Source: Phlyctochytrium arcticum
Lineage: Eukaryota; Chytridiomycota; Chytridiomycetes; Chytridiales; Chytridiaceae
Direction of reading: 5' to 3'
NCBI GenBank assembly: GCA_025602905.1
Contig: JAHLKI010000048.1
Coordinates: 1-64,000, forward strand
Length of the DNA: 64,000 nucleotides
The position numbers and the translations under genes were made by a program. Numbering within the stretch: the first letter of the stretch is position 1; each line of letters begins with the position of its first letter. Below, one piece after another: positions 23,930-34,916 of this stretch. The notes beneath the pieces are model-generated. The model did no database searches. It saw only the letters and a program-made list of their open reading frames with translations, and was not told the origin of the DNA.

Positions 23930-25908
23930 CTAAAATTCATCGGCGAGCATCCCAAGCAAGTCTGGAGGCATAAGTAAAGGGTAGTCCACCTGCAATTGAA
24001 AAGTTTCCAGTAAGGCGCGTCTTAGCATGGAATACTTTGGATCCTCAAATTCTGGAAAAAACATGTTTAACGTCAACCAACGATACCATGAGAAAAAAAA
24101 GGGTGGAAATGCCAAAACCCACCTTCCTTTTCCGTTCCCGCCCCCGAAAAGAGTCCGCTGGAGGATTTGGGGAGTATGGGCACATCGACGTTTGGCCTGT
24201 GTGCCCGCTCAGTTCGCTCCATCTCCTCGTTCATCATGGCGTTGGATCCGAGTTGGGATCTGGATCCCCCGAGTTCCGATTCCGACGCCCCTTTTCCTCT
24301 AGTGCTATCCAGAAGCCGGCGCACCAGCGCGGGAGAGCCATTCGCGCTGCTGGACGCACTGCGCACACTATGGGCACTTCCCGCCTTCAATAAAATTTTG
24401 GATGCCTCTGCGCTCTGCGAACGGCCTAGAAGTGGATCGTCCTTGGATGTTTTTCGATTCGGTAGAGTAATATTGGGTTTGGGCGGTCGCTGTGATGGCG
24501 GGGTTAAGGGGGATGAGGACGGCTTCAACTCTGAAAATTGAGGCGATCTAGGATCGGTGCACATTATGACATTGGGTGCTTTATGATATCGCGCGTCAAT
24601 GTGAAAATCTTTTATAAGTGCAAATGTAGAAGTACCTGATGCGACAATGCGCTGCTTGCGGCTTTCCACCAGTCCATGGGCCTCGGCCGAACTCATGGGT
24701 TTGGCGGGCTTGGCCGCTGGGACCCGGGGCTCGGGAGTCGCTAGATCCACTGCGAAAACGTGGTGAACACTCTGAGAGATTGTAATGATGGTCAGTTGGT
24801 TCTTACCTGCAATTGTGGGAGGACCCGTAGGCATGGGCGCTGGTTTTTCCGGTTGCGCAGCACTCTCCATGGTTGGTGCTGGGGTGGCAGGAGGAGGTGG
24901 TGGGAGGGGAGGTAAGGGGACCTCTGGGGGACGCCGCTCATCGAAAGGGATAATGAAACCGGGTCGTTGCGGAAACTGTGAGTGCGCTGGACTGATTTTT
25001 TTGGTTGGACTAAAGAAAATTTTGGCCGCATCCATGGGGCTATCCAGGAATTCTTCCGGTGGTGATAGTACACCTATGGCAGCGCTAATTGGTGCAGCTA
25101 CTGCCTTGCTGATATTTTTTGTTTTGATGACTGGAACAGCAAAAGCAGGTCGTACCATAGCCTTCCCAAACATGGGCGACCTCTCCGGAGGGTCTTCTGA
25201 GTCCGGTGCCTCTTTCAGTGCAGGTCGGTCAGCCCCAGGTCCTCCCCCTCCTCCTGGAGTAGCAGGTAGTTGTGGCAAGCCAGCTGAAGCAAAGGGACTT
25301 AATGGACTATGCATGAAAGGTGAGACCGGCGATGCAGCCGTTTGAGAATTTGACCGCTCAAACGGGGATCGAGGTTCAGCAGCCATTGGCCGTACTGTAT
25401 CCTCCACCTTGGCAGCAGGGAGACCACTGGTCCTTGGTTCTGGTGGCAATGGTTGTCCTCCACCTGGCAGCCCCATTGGAGGCGGGGCTGATGACACGAC
25501 AGATACTGATGGATTCTTCAGTGTAGGTTCCGCCTTTGGAGCTGCGGGTCCTGTACTTGACCGGTCAAAGGGGGATTTGGATCCCCCATTCGCCGCTCGA
25601 AACGAATCCTCTGCGGCCTGCAGGTGAGGTGGAACGGTATGTATGAGTGGTGGCGGGTTCTTGGGGGGTGCAGTGCCATTCGCTCGCGCATCCCCGAGCT
25701 TGGCTGCCCAAGGCGATTTCGGTTGTGATGAAGAGGGTTGGCTAGCGGAAGAGCTTGTGGGAGGAAGATGATGGTCGGGAACAGGGAAAGGAGGTAATGG
25801 AGGTAGTGAGTCTCCTGGTGGGGCGTTATCTGCTGCATGACTTGATTCCTTTGGTAAACGAATTGCAAATGGAGGTTGTGGTCGAGGTTGCCGAGTATCG
25901 GGCTCCAT
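23930..25908 (-). CDS. Proline-rich protein of unknown function
   Basis: Starts with ATG at 25908 (MEPDTRQPRPQPPFAIRLPK). Most of the product is low-complexity Pro/Ser/Ala with repeated SPF and proline runs (PPLPPFPVPDHH, VPLPPLPPPPP), suggesting SH3/WW/EVH1-type ligands. More ordered segments are RKQRIVASGTSTFALIKDFH and the C-terminal exon FEDPKYSMLRRALLETFQLQ, ending LLGMLADEF. Introns lie near 24740, 24600 and 24060-24125. I do not recognise the family. It converges on the AP180-like gene, whose stop is 158 bp away. A link to actin or endocytosis is only a guess from composition. Confidence 0.6.
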
Positions 25909-26431
25909 TGCCGCTTCGGATGTGGGGTGCAGCGCCCCTCTTCTCCAAGGATGAGGCTAGTAAAAAGATGCGTACAATTGAGCTTCCCAAGTCATCAGCA
26001 TAGATTTAGCAGAGAGTCCGTTTACCTTTGGATTTGACATTCCCACGCGCAAATAAATTTAATGAAAAAATTCCGCAAACTTCACCCAAGAGGCGCCTGG
26101 TTTGGATTTGGAAGAGAGAGCTAATACGGGTAAGATCGTTGCCTATGGGTCTTACGGGTTTTACTTCACACATACTTAAGCTTAATCTATCCGTGGTCCC
26201 GGGAAATCACTACAGTAGTGGGCGACATGGACATGGCATTTTCTCACACATTTCTACGCTACTTGGTTCCTGGGAAAGAGACTGAGCGGCACTTGATGGT
26301 TGGGCATGAATTTCACTAGGCAGACCCCATTCTGCGCGTAATCATAATAAACATTTGGATAGACTCTTTCCAATAAATTTTGGAATTTCAAGATCGGCAA
26401 ACCTTTTTAAACCTTGTATTTACACTTTCAA
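25909..26431. other. Divergent promoter region
   Basis: Lies between the start codons of the proline-rich gene (-) and the DinB-like gene (+). No other gene is supported. Confidence 0.5.
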
Positions 26432-27309
26432 ATGAAACCCACTGCCGAAATCACTTCGAGCAAAAGACTAGCGGACAGCTCTAGTGTCTATGGGTCCTGC
26501 TTTGGACTTTTGCACCAATACAAGGATTTCCTGCAAGTTTTTGTGGAAAAGCATGCCGACGCTTACAGCGCCATTTCAAGAGTCGTTCCCGGCTCGACGG
26601 TCGGCCAACACACACGGCATGTCCTTGACCACTTCAAGACCCTGATCAATGGAGTCTGGGACCAGCGGCACCGCACAGATACACACCAACCTAGGGCGCT
26701 CGAGATCAACTATGATCAACGCGTTCGCGACGTAAGTTTTCTTTGGGACCCAGGGTGCAAAAATCACTGACAATGCGCAGCCAGCGATTGAAGAGCGGGC
26801 CCAATGTGCGATTGATGCCATAGATCTTCTCGAAACTGTTTTGCAAAAGTTGGCAACAGATGCTGTCCCCTTGGATTCACCCATCAGCCTGCTTGCAACC
26901 ATTGACGCACATCAGACATCCTTTACCCATTTAAAAACAAGGTGGGTGTTGTTCAATTGTCCATAAATTAGAAATGTCTAAGTCTATCGTATTTACATCA
27001 ACATTATACTGATTTGTTAGCATTGAGAGAGAGGTTTGGTTTGTAAGTAACACCACCGCCAGGAACTAGGCTCGCAAATGCCTCTAATCCAAGAAACATA
27101 GGTGTGTCACCACGCCATACATCACGCCGCTCTTCAGCGAGCGATATGCATCGAGGTGAGTATTCCGCGCTTTGGAACCCCGTGCAGACTCGTTGCTCAC
27201 GAAATGTTGCATCAAGTTTGATATTGCCGTGCCGCAACAATTTGGGGTTGCGCCGTCCACCGTGAAACAACATAACCAACATGTACTACATGCCGAATCG
27301 TCTCAGTAG
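26432..27309 (+). CDS. DinB-fold putative metal-dependent protein
   Basis: Five exons. The product begins MKPTAEITSSKRLADSSSVY and carries VGQHTRHVLDHFKTLING, EINYDQRVRD, SIEREVWF and VCHHAIHHAALQRAICIE, then FGVAPSTVKQHNQHVLHAES. This order (GQH.RH..DH; NYD.R.RD; E...F..HH..HH.AL) is that of bacterial DinB-like four-helix proteins (DinB superfamily), whose three histidines bind a metal; the histidines are present. Members act as thiol- or bacillithiol-dependent transferases or hydrolases, but none can be assigned here. The stop at 27307-27309 is 12 bp from the stop of the convergent RPP30 gene. Confidence 0.7.
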
Positions 27310-27321
27310 GAAAATGGTCTT

Positions 27322-28578
27322 TCATGATTCGTCCATGTCGTTTTCCTCATCTCCATCGCCCAAATCGCCAATCTTCCAGCGATCAGCAGCCGAGATTCCG
27401 CATATGGCTTCGACGGAAACGACTCCTCGGGTGGTATGTCGTCGGGTTGCTACAAGATTCTGATTATAGACCTGCAAGGATCAATGTATGGAGGGAAGGT
27501 ACACATACCTGATCGAAGCAGCACCGCGCGCGTATTCGCGGAAATGGCATTCTTGGCAAGCGCTTGGTTTAATCCAAACAAAGAAGCCCTACAATATTCA
27601 CTTTAGTGATGGGCACGGGATGTGCTCACTTGTCATACTTTTTGCAACTTACAAATTGATCACATCATATGGTCCACGGATCTCGAGCGCTTTTGAGGCT
27701 TCGCTTGTCAGAAGAAGATTTCGTCCCTTAGTGACTCGGACCAGGGATTGTGCATTACTTATGAAATGCCGCCTAGCATTGGGATCTTTGAGGGGTGAAT
27801 TAGCAATTGAAGCGGAACGCATTCTTTCCATCAGTGCCAACAAACCTCGAATCGACGCACCATAAGATAATTCAAAGTAAATGCCTCGTGATATGGCCAA
27901 ATTGACCATCGGATGTCGGAGATAGAATGGTAGCCGGGTAGAAAGGTCGAGGGAGATGATATCAATATCCAGAGATTGGCATGCTAGCTGAAATGCCTTT
28001 TCGGTGGACGGTTGAACGGCCAAGAGATCAAACGATGCCAAAATAGCATTATCTTTCATCTTTTTGCGTAGACAATGAGACAAAGGTGAAGCTCTGATCA
28101 AAAAGCCTGGTGTCCTTACCATTTGATAGTTTGTGTTGGACTCCTCAATTTGTATGGTCAGTCTAGAGAGTTGTTGTATCCATGGCTGTTGCGGTTGGGA
28201 AGCGGATAAGAGGGATTGGGGAGGTTTTGTTGACACTTGGTCCTTGGTTTCGGGTATCCCCAACGACGAAAGATCCAGAATCTTGACGGGATTTGGCTAA
28301 CATAAAGCGGGGTATAGTCAATGCTTCAATCGAAACGATAATCATCATCGCATGGGTTTGTTTACCTTGCTAACAGCGTCTTTTCCCGATCGAGCGACAT
28401 TGTACGCTATGATCCGATAGCCAACTAACGGAAAACAGAAGAATTGTCAGAGACTATGAATAGATGTTGCAGAGTTTGATGGAAAGAGCTCACAGTCGTA
28501 AAGCTGGCTGACCGTCTTTCGCAGCTCCTCCGTATTTGCGCCGTGAGCTGGGTATGGCACATTGAGATCGGCAAACAT
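27322..28578 (-). CDS. RPP30: RNase P/MRP protein subunit RPP30 (Rpp1-type)
   Basis: Protein subunit of RNase P and MRP, which process pre-tRNA and pre-rRNA. The first exon is MFADLNVPYPAHGANTEELR. The next gives YRIIAYNVARSGKDAV. The main exon holds NAILASFDLLAVQPSTEKAF, DIDIISLDLSTRLPFYLRHP and GIYFELSYGASIRGLLALME, then SLVRVTKGRNLLLTSEASKA, all conserved in this TIM-barrel family. Downstream exons add SLFGLNQALAKNAISANTRA and a short C-terminus ending in acidic residues. It stops at 27322, convergent with the DinB-like gene. Confidence 0.92.
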
Positions 28579-29326
28579 TTCAAGGTCACTATTTTGACAC
28601 TGGGGCCGTCGTCGGATTCGGTGGAACGTATGTTATCAGCAAGAGCAAGTTGTGTGGTGGTCAAGCTGTTGGGATCTTTGACCCACGGAGGCAATTGTCC
28701 ACAATTTTGGCCCAAAAAAAGTGCTGGAAGTGAATATCCAATTTTGAACGCACACACATCGTTCACACATTCAATGCCAAATACAATCCTCTGCAGGCAT
28801 ACGCAACAATTGTACACGTAGTTTGCAATTTTTTTTAGAAGAGGATATGTTTACAGAAAAATCGGGTCCAAATTCTTCTGTTCTTCTCGGCATGATATAC
28901 CTGATTTGATCACAATTCGAAACCCCACTTCGCTTACCCGCAAAGATTCGTGTGTGCCCCATGTAGAATCATGAAGCTGCTGCAGATAACCCCATCTTTT
29001 TCGTCAATGTTGGCTTTGGAATCAAAGTTTGGATAAAATTCGTAGCCGCTTGAGCATATCAACCGGTTTAGCCTCCTGCTTCTACATCAAAACCCGTCAA
29101 CATTTGGGTGCTCTAACGAGGATTTACTCAACCTTTTCGGTTGCAGAAACCTGCTCAGTGATTCTAGAAATATCACAGCTTCATGTATAGAAATAAAAAA
29201 AGAGAGAAGACAAAGAGAGAAGAATGAAAAAGAGAGAATACAAAAGAGAGAAGACAGGACAAAATCTACAAAATAGAAAATCAGATGGGATGGCGAGAGA
29301 AAGCGGGCAGAGTCGACAAACGATGA
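28579..29326. other. Intergenic with purine-rich tract
   Basis: RPP30 promoter region, then a stretch without genes. From about 29195 to 29290 the plus strand is almost pure A/G (AAAGAGAGAAGACAAAGAGA-type repeats). Confidence 0.5.
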
Positions 29327-29890
29327 CTAAGCCAAATGCCGCCGCGTCCGCTCCTGCTCTTGGCTCAGTTTTACCCGCTCTTGGCTCAATCTCACCCGCT
29401 CTTGAGTGGTGCGCTCCTTCTCAATGGCTAGGAAGAGTTCAAGCTCGCGAATGCGGCTATCCCCACTCGTCGTCGTGCTCTTGGTCCCCCCATCACCACC
29501 ATCACCAGTCGACAGCATCTTGTCGGTAAGATGCCCGACGTACCCTCCGACCTTCCTCACCGTGGTCCCGGTCATCAGGGACAGCGCTGCATCAGACAAA
29601 TTTTCCAGGGAGCTTGCGCGGCTGGCCGTCCTGAGGGCCTGACCCGCCGTCTTCAGAGTCTGACGGGCTTGAATGTGCCCGAGTTCCGCATCCATTGTAT
29701 CCGCCCTCACCCACGTCGGTTCCAGTAGCGCCCCACTGCTCTGGGCGTCCGGAGACCCCTGAAACGGGGGGCGGTCGGCAAAATGGCGCAAGTGTAGGGT
29801 AACACCCACGGCAGCCGCTTGCCGTCCATGAGGTCTCTGACCTCCTCGGTGGTGAGCTGGCGATACCGGTCTCCGTCCTTCACCAACAAC
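29327..29890 (-). other. Open frame with C-terminal coiled coil, unrecognised
   Basis: A 180-residue minus-strand frame without a convincing ATG at its start. The C-terminal half looks protein-like: DAELGHIQARQTLKTAGQAL, an Ala-rich helix, and RVRLSQERVKLSQEQERTRR, a short heptad-like coil. A second frame in the same place reads LLVKDGDRYRQLTTEEVRDL, which also looks real and suggests an intron or a frameshift. I do not recognise a family. It sits at the left edge of the mobile-DNA island and may be part of an accessory gene. Confidence 0.3.
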
Positions 29891-31052
29891 TTGCACCGTG
29901 GTGGAAAGGGCGATACTAAAGAGCGCTATATCTGCTGTGCGCAGAACGACATAGGTCCTAGCGTCGACGCCATCAGGCCGTCAAGTGGTCGCCAACACAT
30001 CGACCTGGTGACAATGTTGATCGTCGCTTGTCCATCTCCGCAATCTATAGGCTTGCTTTAGAAATTGGGCTCATAATGTTTGTAAAGCTCCCTCGTCTGC
30101 CTTACCTTTGCGCGTCTGCACCACCACAGATGTACGGTCACGCCTGCCATTATATTGGCCTCTCCTGTCGACTGGGGGTAGGTAGTCTAGTTGCAGATGA
30201 TTGTGGAGTGATGTTTGAAAAAGCAATCTTGACTTGGGAGGTCTACAAGCCCGCGTCTGGCTAGCGTCTGGCCAGGCCTCGTAAGCAACTCCGACAGTCC
30301 GACTCTCGACACGTTTGCTTGTATATAGCATGGGCAGCATTCCAACGCACTCCAGAAGGCATGAACATTCACACTAGAAACCACATTACCGATATCTCTC
30401 TCCCAACAGGTTTTACAGGCCGACTCTGCGTGGGTAAGTGGTGTGTAAGGGGTAGAGAAATGGCCTTCTAATCCTCCAAAACCGTACATCCCCGATGCGA
30501 AAATTGCATCTGTGATTCTGTGCATAAACCGCAATACCTGACCCGTCCCAAAGTCTTATGACGAAAAGAAAAAGACCAAAGGTGGGAAAAATGGGGTCCA
30601 TCTTAAAACAAACTTCAATGTTACAAACAAAAAATATCACAAAAAAATGAAATATACCACCGGCGCTTCTTCTTTTGCACCGGCCCCCCCGGAGCAGCAG
30701 CAGCGGGCGAAACGGAGGGATTAGTCGAAATCCCCACCCCCGGAAGGTCGGAATGGGTGGGTAAATGCCCGGGTTGGGGGTGCATGGACACGGAAATCGG
30801 CTGCGCTGTGGTGCCCAGCCTTACTCCAAAAGTAGCGCATGGCGAGTTTGGCTGGCCTACGGTACGATATCATGTTACAGTTTTCTTGCATAGATGTTCA
30901 GATTGAGACGTAGTGTTTCCCAAAGAAACATCGTTTACTCATCTTCGAATCCGCTCGTAAGCTCAACACCGCCGAATATATACACATTTCACACAAAGAT
31001 AATAAGATCGATAAACGAAAGACATAATGGAAGGGTGTAAAGTTACGTCGGA
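29891..31052. other. Gene-poor stretch with a possible orphan C-terminal exon
   Basis: Nothing is recognised up to 30640. On the minus strand at about 30630-30860 a continuous frame reads SPCATFGVRLGTTAQPISVS, then HLPTHSDLPGVGISTNPSVS and a basic VQKKKRRW, which looks like the C-terminal, nuclear-localisation-bearing part of a gene. No upstream exon could be joined to it, so it may be a fragment. 30690-30790 is G/C-rich. Confidence 0.3.
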
Positions 31053-31331
31053 TTAATGTGTACGCCTCTTCTTCGGCGCGGGAGTCACTGGTGCCGTGGA
31101 AGAGCGCGAGGTAAGTTTGATAGCACTATCCAACTTTGGGAGTCGAGTGAGAGTTTCTGAGATGCATGCGTCGATTCTTGTGGCGTACGCCCGGTCCATC
31201 ATCGATGTGTTGCATCCACAGTCGATCAACGTCTTTGCCAGCCTTCCATTCACCCTCGTATACACAACGAAGGGATCCTCGGTTTCCAGTTCCGGTTCGA
31301 CCGTCTTTTCAACGTCGAGAGGAGGGGGCAC
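31053..31331 (-). pseudogene. Retropepsin-like segment, transposon remnant
   Basis: The frame reads PFVVYTRVNGRLAKTLIDCG and then CNTSMMDRAYATRI. This is the arrangement of retroelement aspartic proteases (VNG....LIDSGA...F), but the catalytic D-S/T-G is here D-C-G, so activity is doubtful. It ends in a basic tail PAPKKRRTH. No reverse transcriptase or integrase is attached. It overlaps the end of the helicase remnant. Confidence 0.35.
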
Positions 31332-32907
31332 GGTCGTTGCCGGATGCTTTGTTAAGTGCCATGCGTATTTCGTTCGAGGTGACTAGCACCGGACGCAGAA
31401 AGAGTTCAGAGTTTGTAGGGAAGAAGTGTGCTGGAAACTCAGCCGCCAGGATTGCCCATGCATTTTGGTCTGTCGTTGTGTTGTCTTTGACCGCGCCAAC
31501 GAAGTTAATGTTGTCTTTTCCAATTACACGCGCTAGGTCTTGTGCAATCCATTCTGCTGACCGGTTGCCACAGACGTATCGACTTGCTCGTTCAGCTACC
31601 GTATTTGATCCAGAGTGAGCGTACCCGTACGCAGAGCTTGCATTAAACCGGCATACTCGCTGCCCTCTCCCTGCCGCATATTTTGTCGCAAAAACCACAC
31701 CTGCTCCACGCCCATGTACATGTGGCTGCCTGCCATGTCGTTCGCAGTCCTGACCCTGACTATGGGGCTTCATTTCTGGGGGTGTTAGCTGGCTTTCGGG
31801 TTGTGATTCCCCGAGCTCTTCTCTTTCCTTGACATGCACCACTGCCAAAATGGTTTTCCGCTCATCCCACGGAATGCCGCGACGGGCAAAAAAGTCTGAT
31901 GTTGCTTGCGCGATTGTGGTTCTGGACCTTTGCGCTGCTCGTAGGCTGTCCCGGAGGGTCCTTACTTCGGCTCGGATGGCGGACCAGTCAGGCCCAGGTC
32001 TGGGTCAGGTTCGATCTCGGCTGGAGGACTTTTGTAATTTGGGATCATATGTGGTCCAAGGACGTATGCCGAGTCTCCAAGTAAATACTCTCCAGTTGGA
32101 AAAGCATAACTCAGGTTGCCTGTGCATCGTCATACTTTTGTAAACAAGGGGTCAGTCATAAAGTGGACTGGCTGCGACGGGTGGTAGCTGTAGCCAGTCG
32201 CCGCAAAATAAGACATGCAGCCCGCCGAACTTGGCTCCATTTCCTTTCACCATTTGCAACGCCGTGTCCGTTTTTGCCATTATGCTCGACGCAACCATGC
32301 TAACTTCGTCCACGATTACTAGTTGTAAAGAGGCAAACTGCTCCAGCTGCGATGGGAGTGCTTGGGTACGTGTTGAATCTGCGCTCCTTTTCCAACCAAA
32401 AAGTCAATGTAGGTGGACACCACCCGCATTTGACGCTGCTATGCCTGTGTATGCCGTTGATTTTACTGCTTCGGGCCGGCCCCACTTGTTTGCTAGTGTT
32501 CTGAGAGCCTTGATGACGTATGATTTGCCCGTCCCTGCTTCCCCGAAGCGGCTCCCAATCTGTTGTTCTGTCGGGAATGCCAATGCTGATGGTGGTATTT
32601 CATCAAGCGCGGCAAAGCCGCCGATGAGAGCCTTAGCATACGCAACAAACACGGTGTGCTGCTCTTCATTGAGGCCGACGTGTCGCGAAACTTCTCCGAT
32701 GGTGGGACATGGCACCAATGGTAAGGCAGTTTGAGTAGGAGTAGGCGCGACCCACTGCGTATCTCTAAAGGTCCGGTCGTATACTTCTATAGTGGTGGGG
32801 CGTGCAGGGAAGTTCGCGGAGGGGTCTGGCGCGTCCTCTTCGTTCCCATCATCAATGTGACTACCGCCTATGCCGCTCTGTATGCCGCTGGCATGATGTC
32901 GATCCAA
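31300..32907 (-). pseudogene. Broken Pif1-type helicase
   Basis: From the 5' end: GLNEEQHTVFVAYAKALIGG, then the Walker A region FGEAGTGKSYVIKALRTLAN, motif Ia TAYTGIAASNAGGVH and, after an in-frame TGA (32404-32406), a Walker B region LQLVIVDEVSMVASSIMAKT and motif III VLFCGDWLQLPPVAASPLYD. A second TGA follows at about 32153. Further on, FLRPVLVTSNEIRMALNKAS fits the later Pif1/Helitron helicase segment (P.LVT.N..R..LN). The order of motifs is right for a Pif1 or Helitron-associated helicase, but the stops and missing segments show that it is not functional. No Rep/HUH domain was found. Confidence 0.7.
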
Positions 32908-33639
32908 TAGTTGTCGGACGTGCCTCTAATCCTCACTCAGGGAGGCTGCCAGACTTATCGCACGCTGACTTTGAGGAACGTCGCGTAACCGCTCTTCATA
33001 TCGTCTTCGCTTTCTTCACCATCTGATTCGGGAATGTCACCATCCTCGTTCACGTCCTCCAGACCAAAAAGCTATCGTGAACATAGGGGTTAGCTGAATT
33101 CGATAGCGCGACGAAGAGAAACGTCATACCAGGAACTTGTAGCTTCGGTTTCGTATCTATCGTGGTCCTCATTGTGAAAGAGGTGGCCTGTGGCGGCAGT
33201 GGCCGTCTGTTCCAGGATCTGTTCGAGATTTGGAAATTACCGACGCGAAATGTTCGCAAGATCACGTTCAAGATGTCACCGGAGATGCCAACAGAGGGGA
33301 GGACTCGAGGATGCACACGGCCTCCGACTTGTGAGTGCTCCGCTCCGAAGCGGCATCGCCTCTGATGTCGCCTTAAAACCACAGAGTCGACAGTTCACAA
33401 AGTTTTCTCGCCAAACAGTTCCTACAGTTCCTCGTCCCATCAAACGCGCTCCCAACCATCCTCCTCCCTTGAGATGCGTCCTCTCATCCAATCCATTCTC
33501 CGCCAACACGACCGAGACTGCTGTACAACCTACGATCGAGCAGACTGTAGCAGTAAATCTTGCTGATCGGGATGGACAAATGTGTCAAGGGCCTATTCGG
33601 TCTTGGCACATCCGGCATGGGTTGTACCACGCGTAAACG
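32908..33639. other. No supported gene
   Basis: Overlapping short frames on both strands; none shows a known domain or a coherent exon series. Probably degenerate accessory DNA. Confidence 0.35.
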
Positions 33640-34116
33640 GTGATGATGAACGTATTGCTAGGTAAAATCTTGCCAGATCCCGAGCGTCTCGCCCAGCCTT
33701 TTATTGATCTATTCCTTCAGGTTATGAGCAGGGCTAACAATCATGTCATCAAGCTTTGTCAGGCCAAGATACGGGATTTGATTGCGGAGGAAGAAACAAC
33801 TTTCTCAGTTGTCATTTTTCGCGTCAGTTGCTTCATATTCGTCGAGCATTTAATGGCTGTTGTGCTGGATCAGAACGGAGGTGTTGTGCTAAAGGTCAGT
33901 AGACAAACTTCTCAAGCTCTGATGGTACGCTTTACTAAAACTTGGGATCAGATTGAGCGACCATTGAAACTGTTTTTGAACAGTAGTACTATCACCGTTC
34001 GTGATGAGAATGAGAACCTGATTGGCAAAGCCAAACAGTATGTTCCACTCTCAAGCGACTTTACACTTTCATTTACTGACTATAACAACAGGGTTTGGCA
34101 AACTTCTGGCGCATGA
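33640..34116 (+). CDS. Hypothetical protein
   Basis: Single open frame of about 158 residues. It reads LPDPERLAQPFIDLFLQVMS, VFVEHL-type hydrophobic stretches and ITVRDENENLIGKAKQYVPL near the end. Codon use looks protein-like, and an upstream run near 33575 (MDKCVKGLFGLGTSGMGC) in another frame might be an earlier exon. I do not recognise it. Confidence 0.3.
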   Translation: MMMNVLLGKILPDPERLAQPFIDLFLQVMSRANNHVIKLCQAKIRDLIAEEETTFSVVIFRVSCFIFVEHLMAVVLDQNGGVVLKVSRQTSQALMVRFTKTWDQIERPLKLFLNSSTITVRDENENLIGKAKQYVPLSSDFTLSFTDYNNRVWQTSGA

Positions 34117-34916
34117 TTTGTTTATAAAGCACCGACAGTGTGCCGTCATTGACTCAGGTAGATTTCATACACAGTGATCTTCAAGATGCCCTCGACTTAC
34201 TCGATACAGGTTTCTAGGCCTTGGGATTTCCCAATGCATGATGCCAACAATCATACCAGATGGGCGAGGTCAACCGACAAGGATGAGAGGAGAAAGGGCC
34301 TTTGTCCGCATTGCATCAGGAAGTCTGCTCGAACATAAGACGAGTCAAGTTTGTCGGAGCCAGCGTAAAGGGGAGACTTTCCCCCGCCTGCGCCATTCCT
34401 ACAAAGTTGACGTCTGCCCGTATCGACCCAATCATGCTCATCACAAAGGAGAGGAAGGTTCCATGCAATCTGGATAGAGGGTTGGATCATAGGGTCGAAG
34501 AGTATTTTTTTGGTCAAACGCTGGAAAAGGAAGGAAAGGACGTCTGAAGCTTTCGGAGCCTCTGCGGAGCCTGCCCGAGGCTTGACTCCCCTTCCCATGA
34601 AATTGACTTCAGAACTAGAACCCAGTTGCGACAACCGACGTCGACCCCGACAACATTCCGACATGAAAGGGTCTAAACATTTCTTTTCGCAAAAAAAACC
34701 ACAAAGGTTGGGAAAGAGCACAAGTTGTTAAAATAAAAGGAAATGATGAGGCAAAATTTCAAAACCCAAAATGTTTTGTGTCGTGTAATAAAAGCGCAAG
34801 CGTTGTGTGTGCGTGCAACCACACAATATATATATATAAAAACGCTCAGAAGGGAAGAAAATGTACAGATGGAATCAGGTATGTGAAAGAGTGAATGGAA
34901 GAAGAGGTATAAAGAA
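34117..34916. other. No supported gene
   Basis: Short frames only. The right end (34690-34916) is the AT-rich 3' flank of the mitochondrial coiled-coil gene, with a (TA)n run near 34829. Confidence 0.35.

Noticed and set aside
24785..25345. A 186-residue plus-strand Gly-rich frame
   Set aside because: Antisense of the proline-rich gene; proline codons read backwards as glycine.
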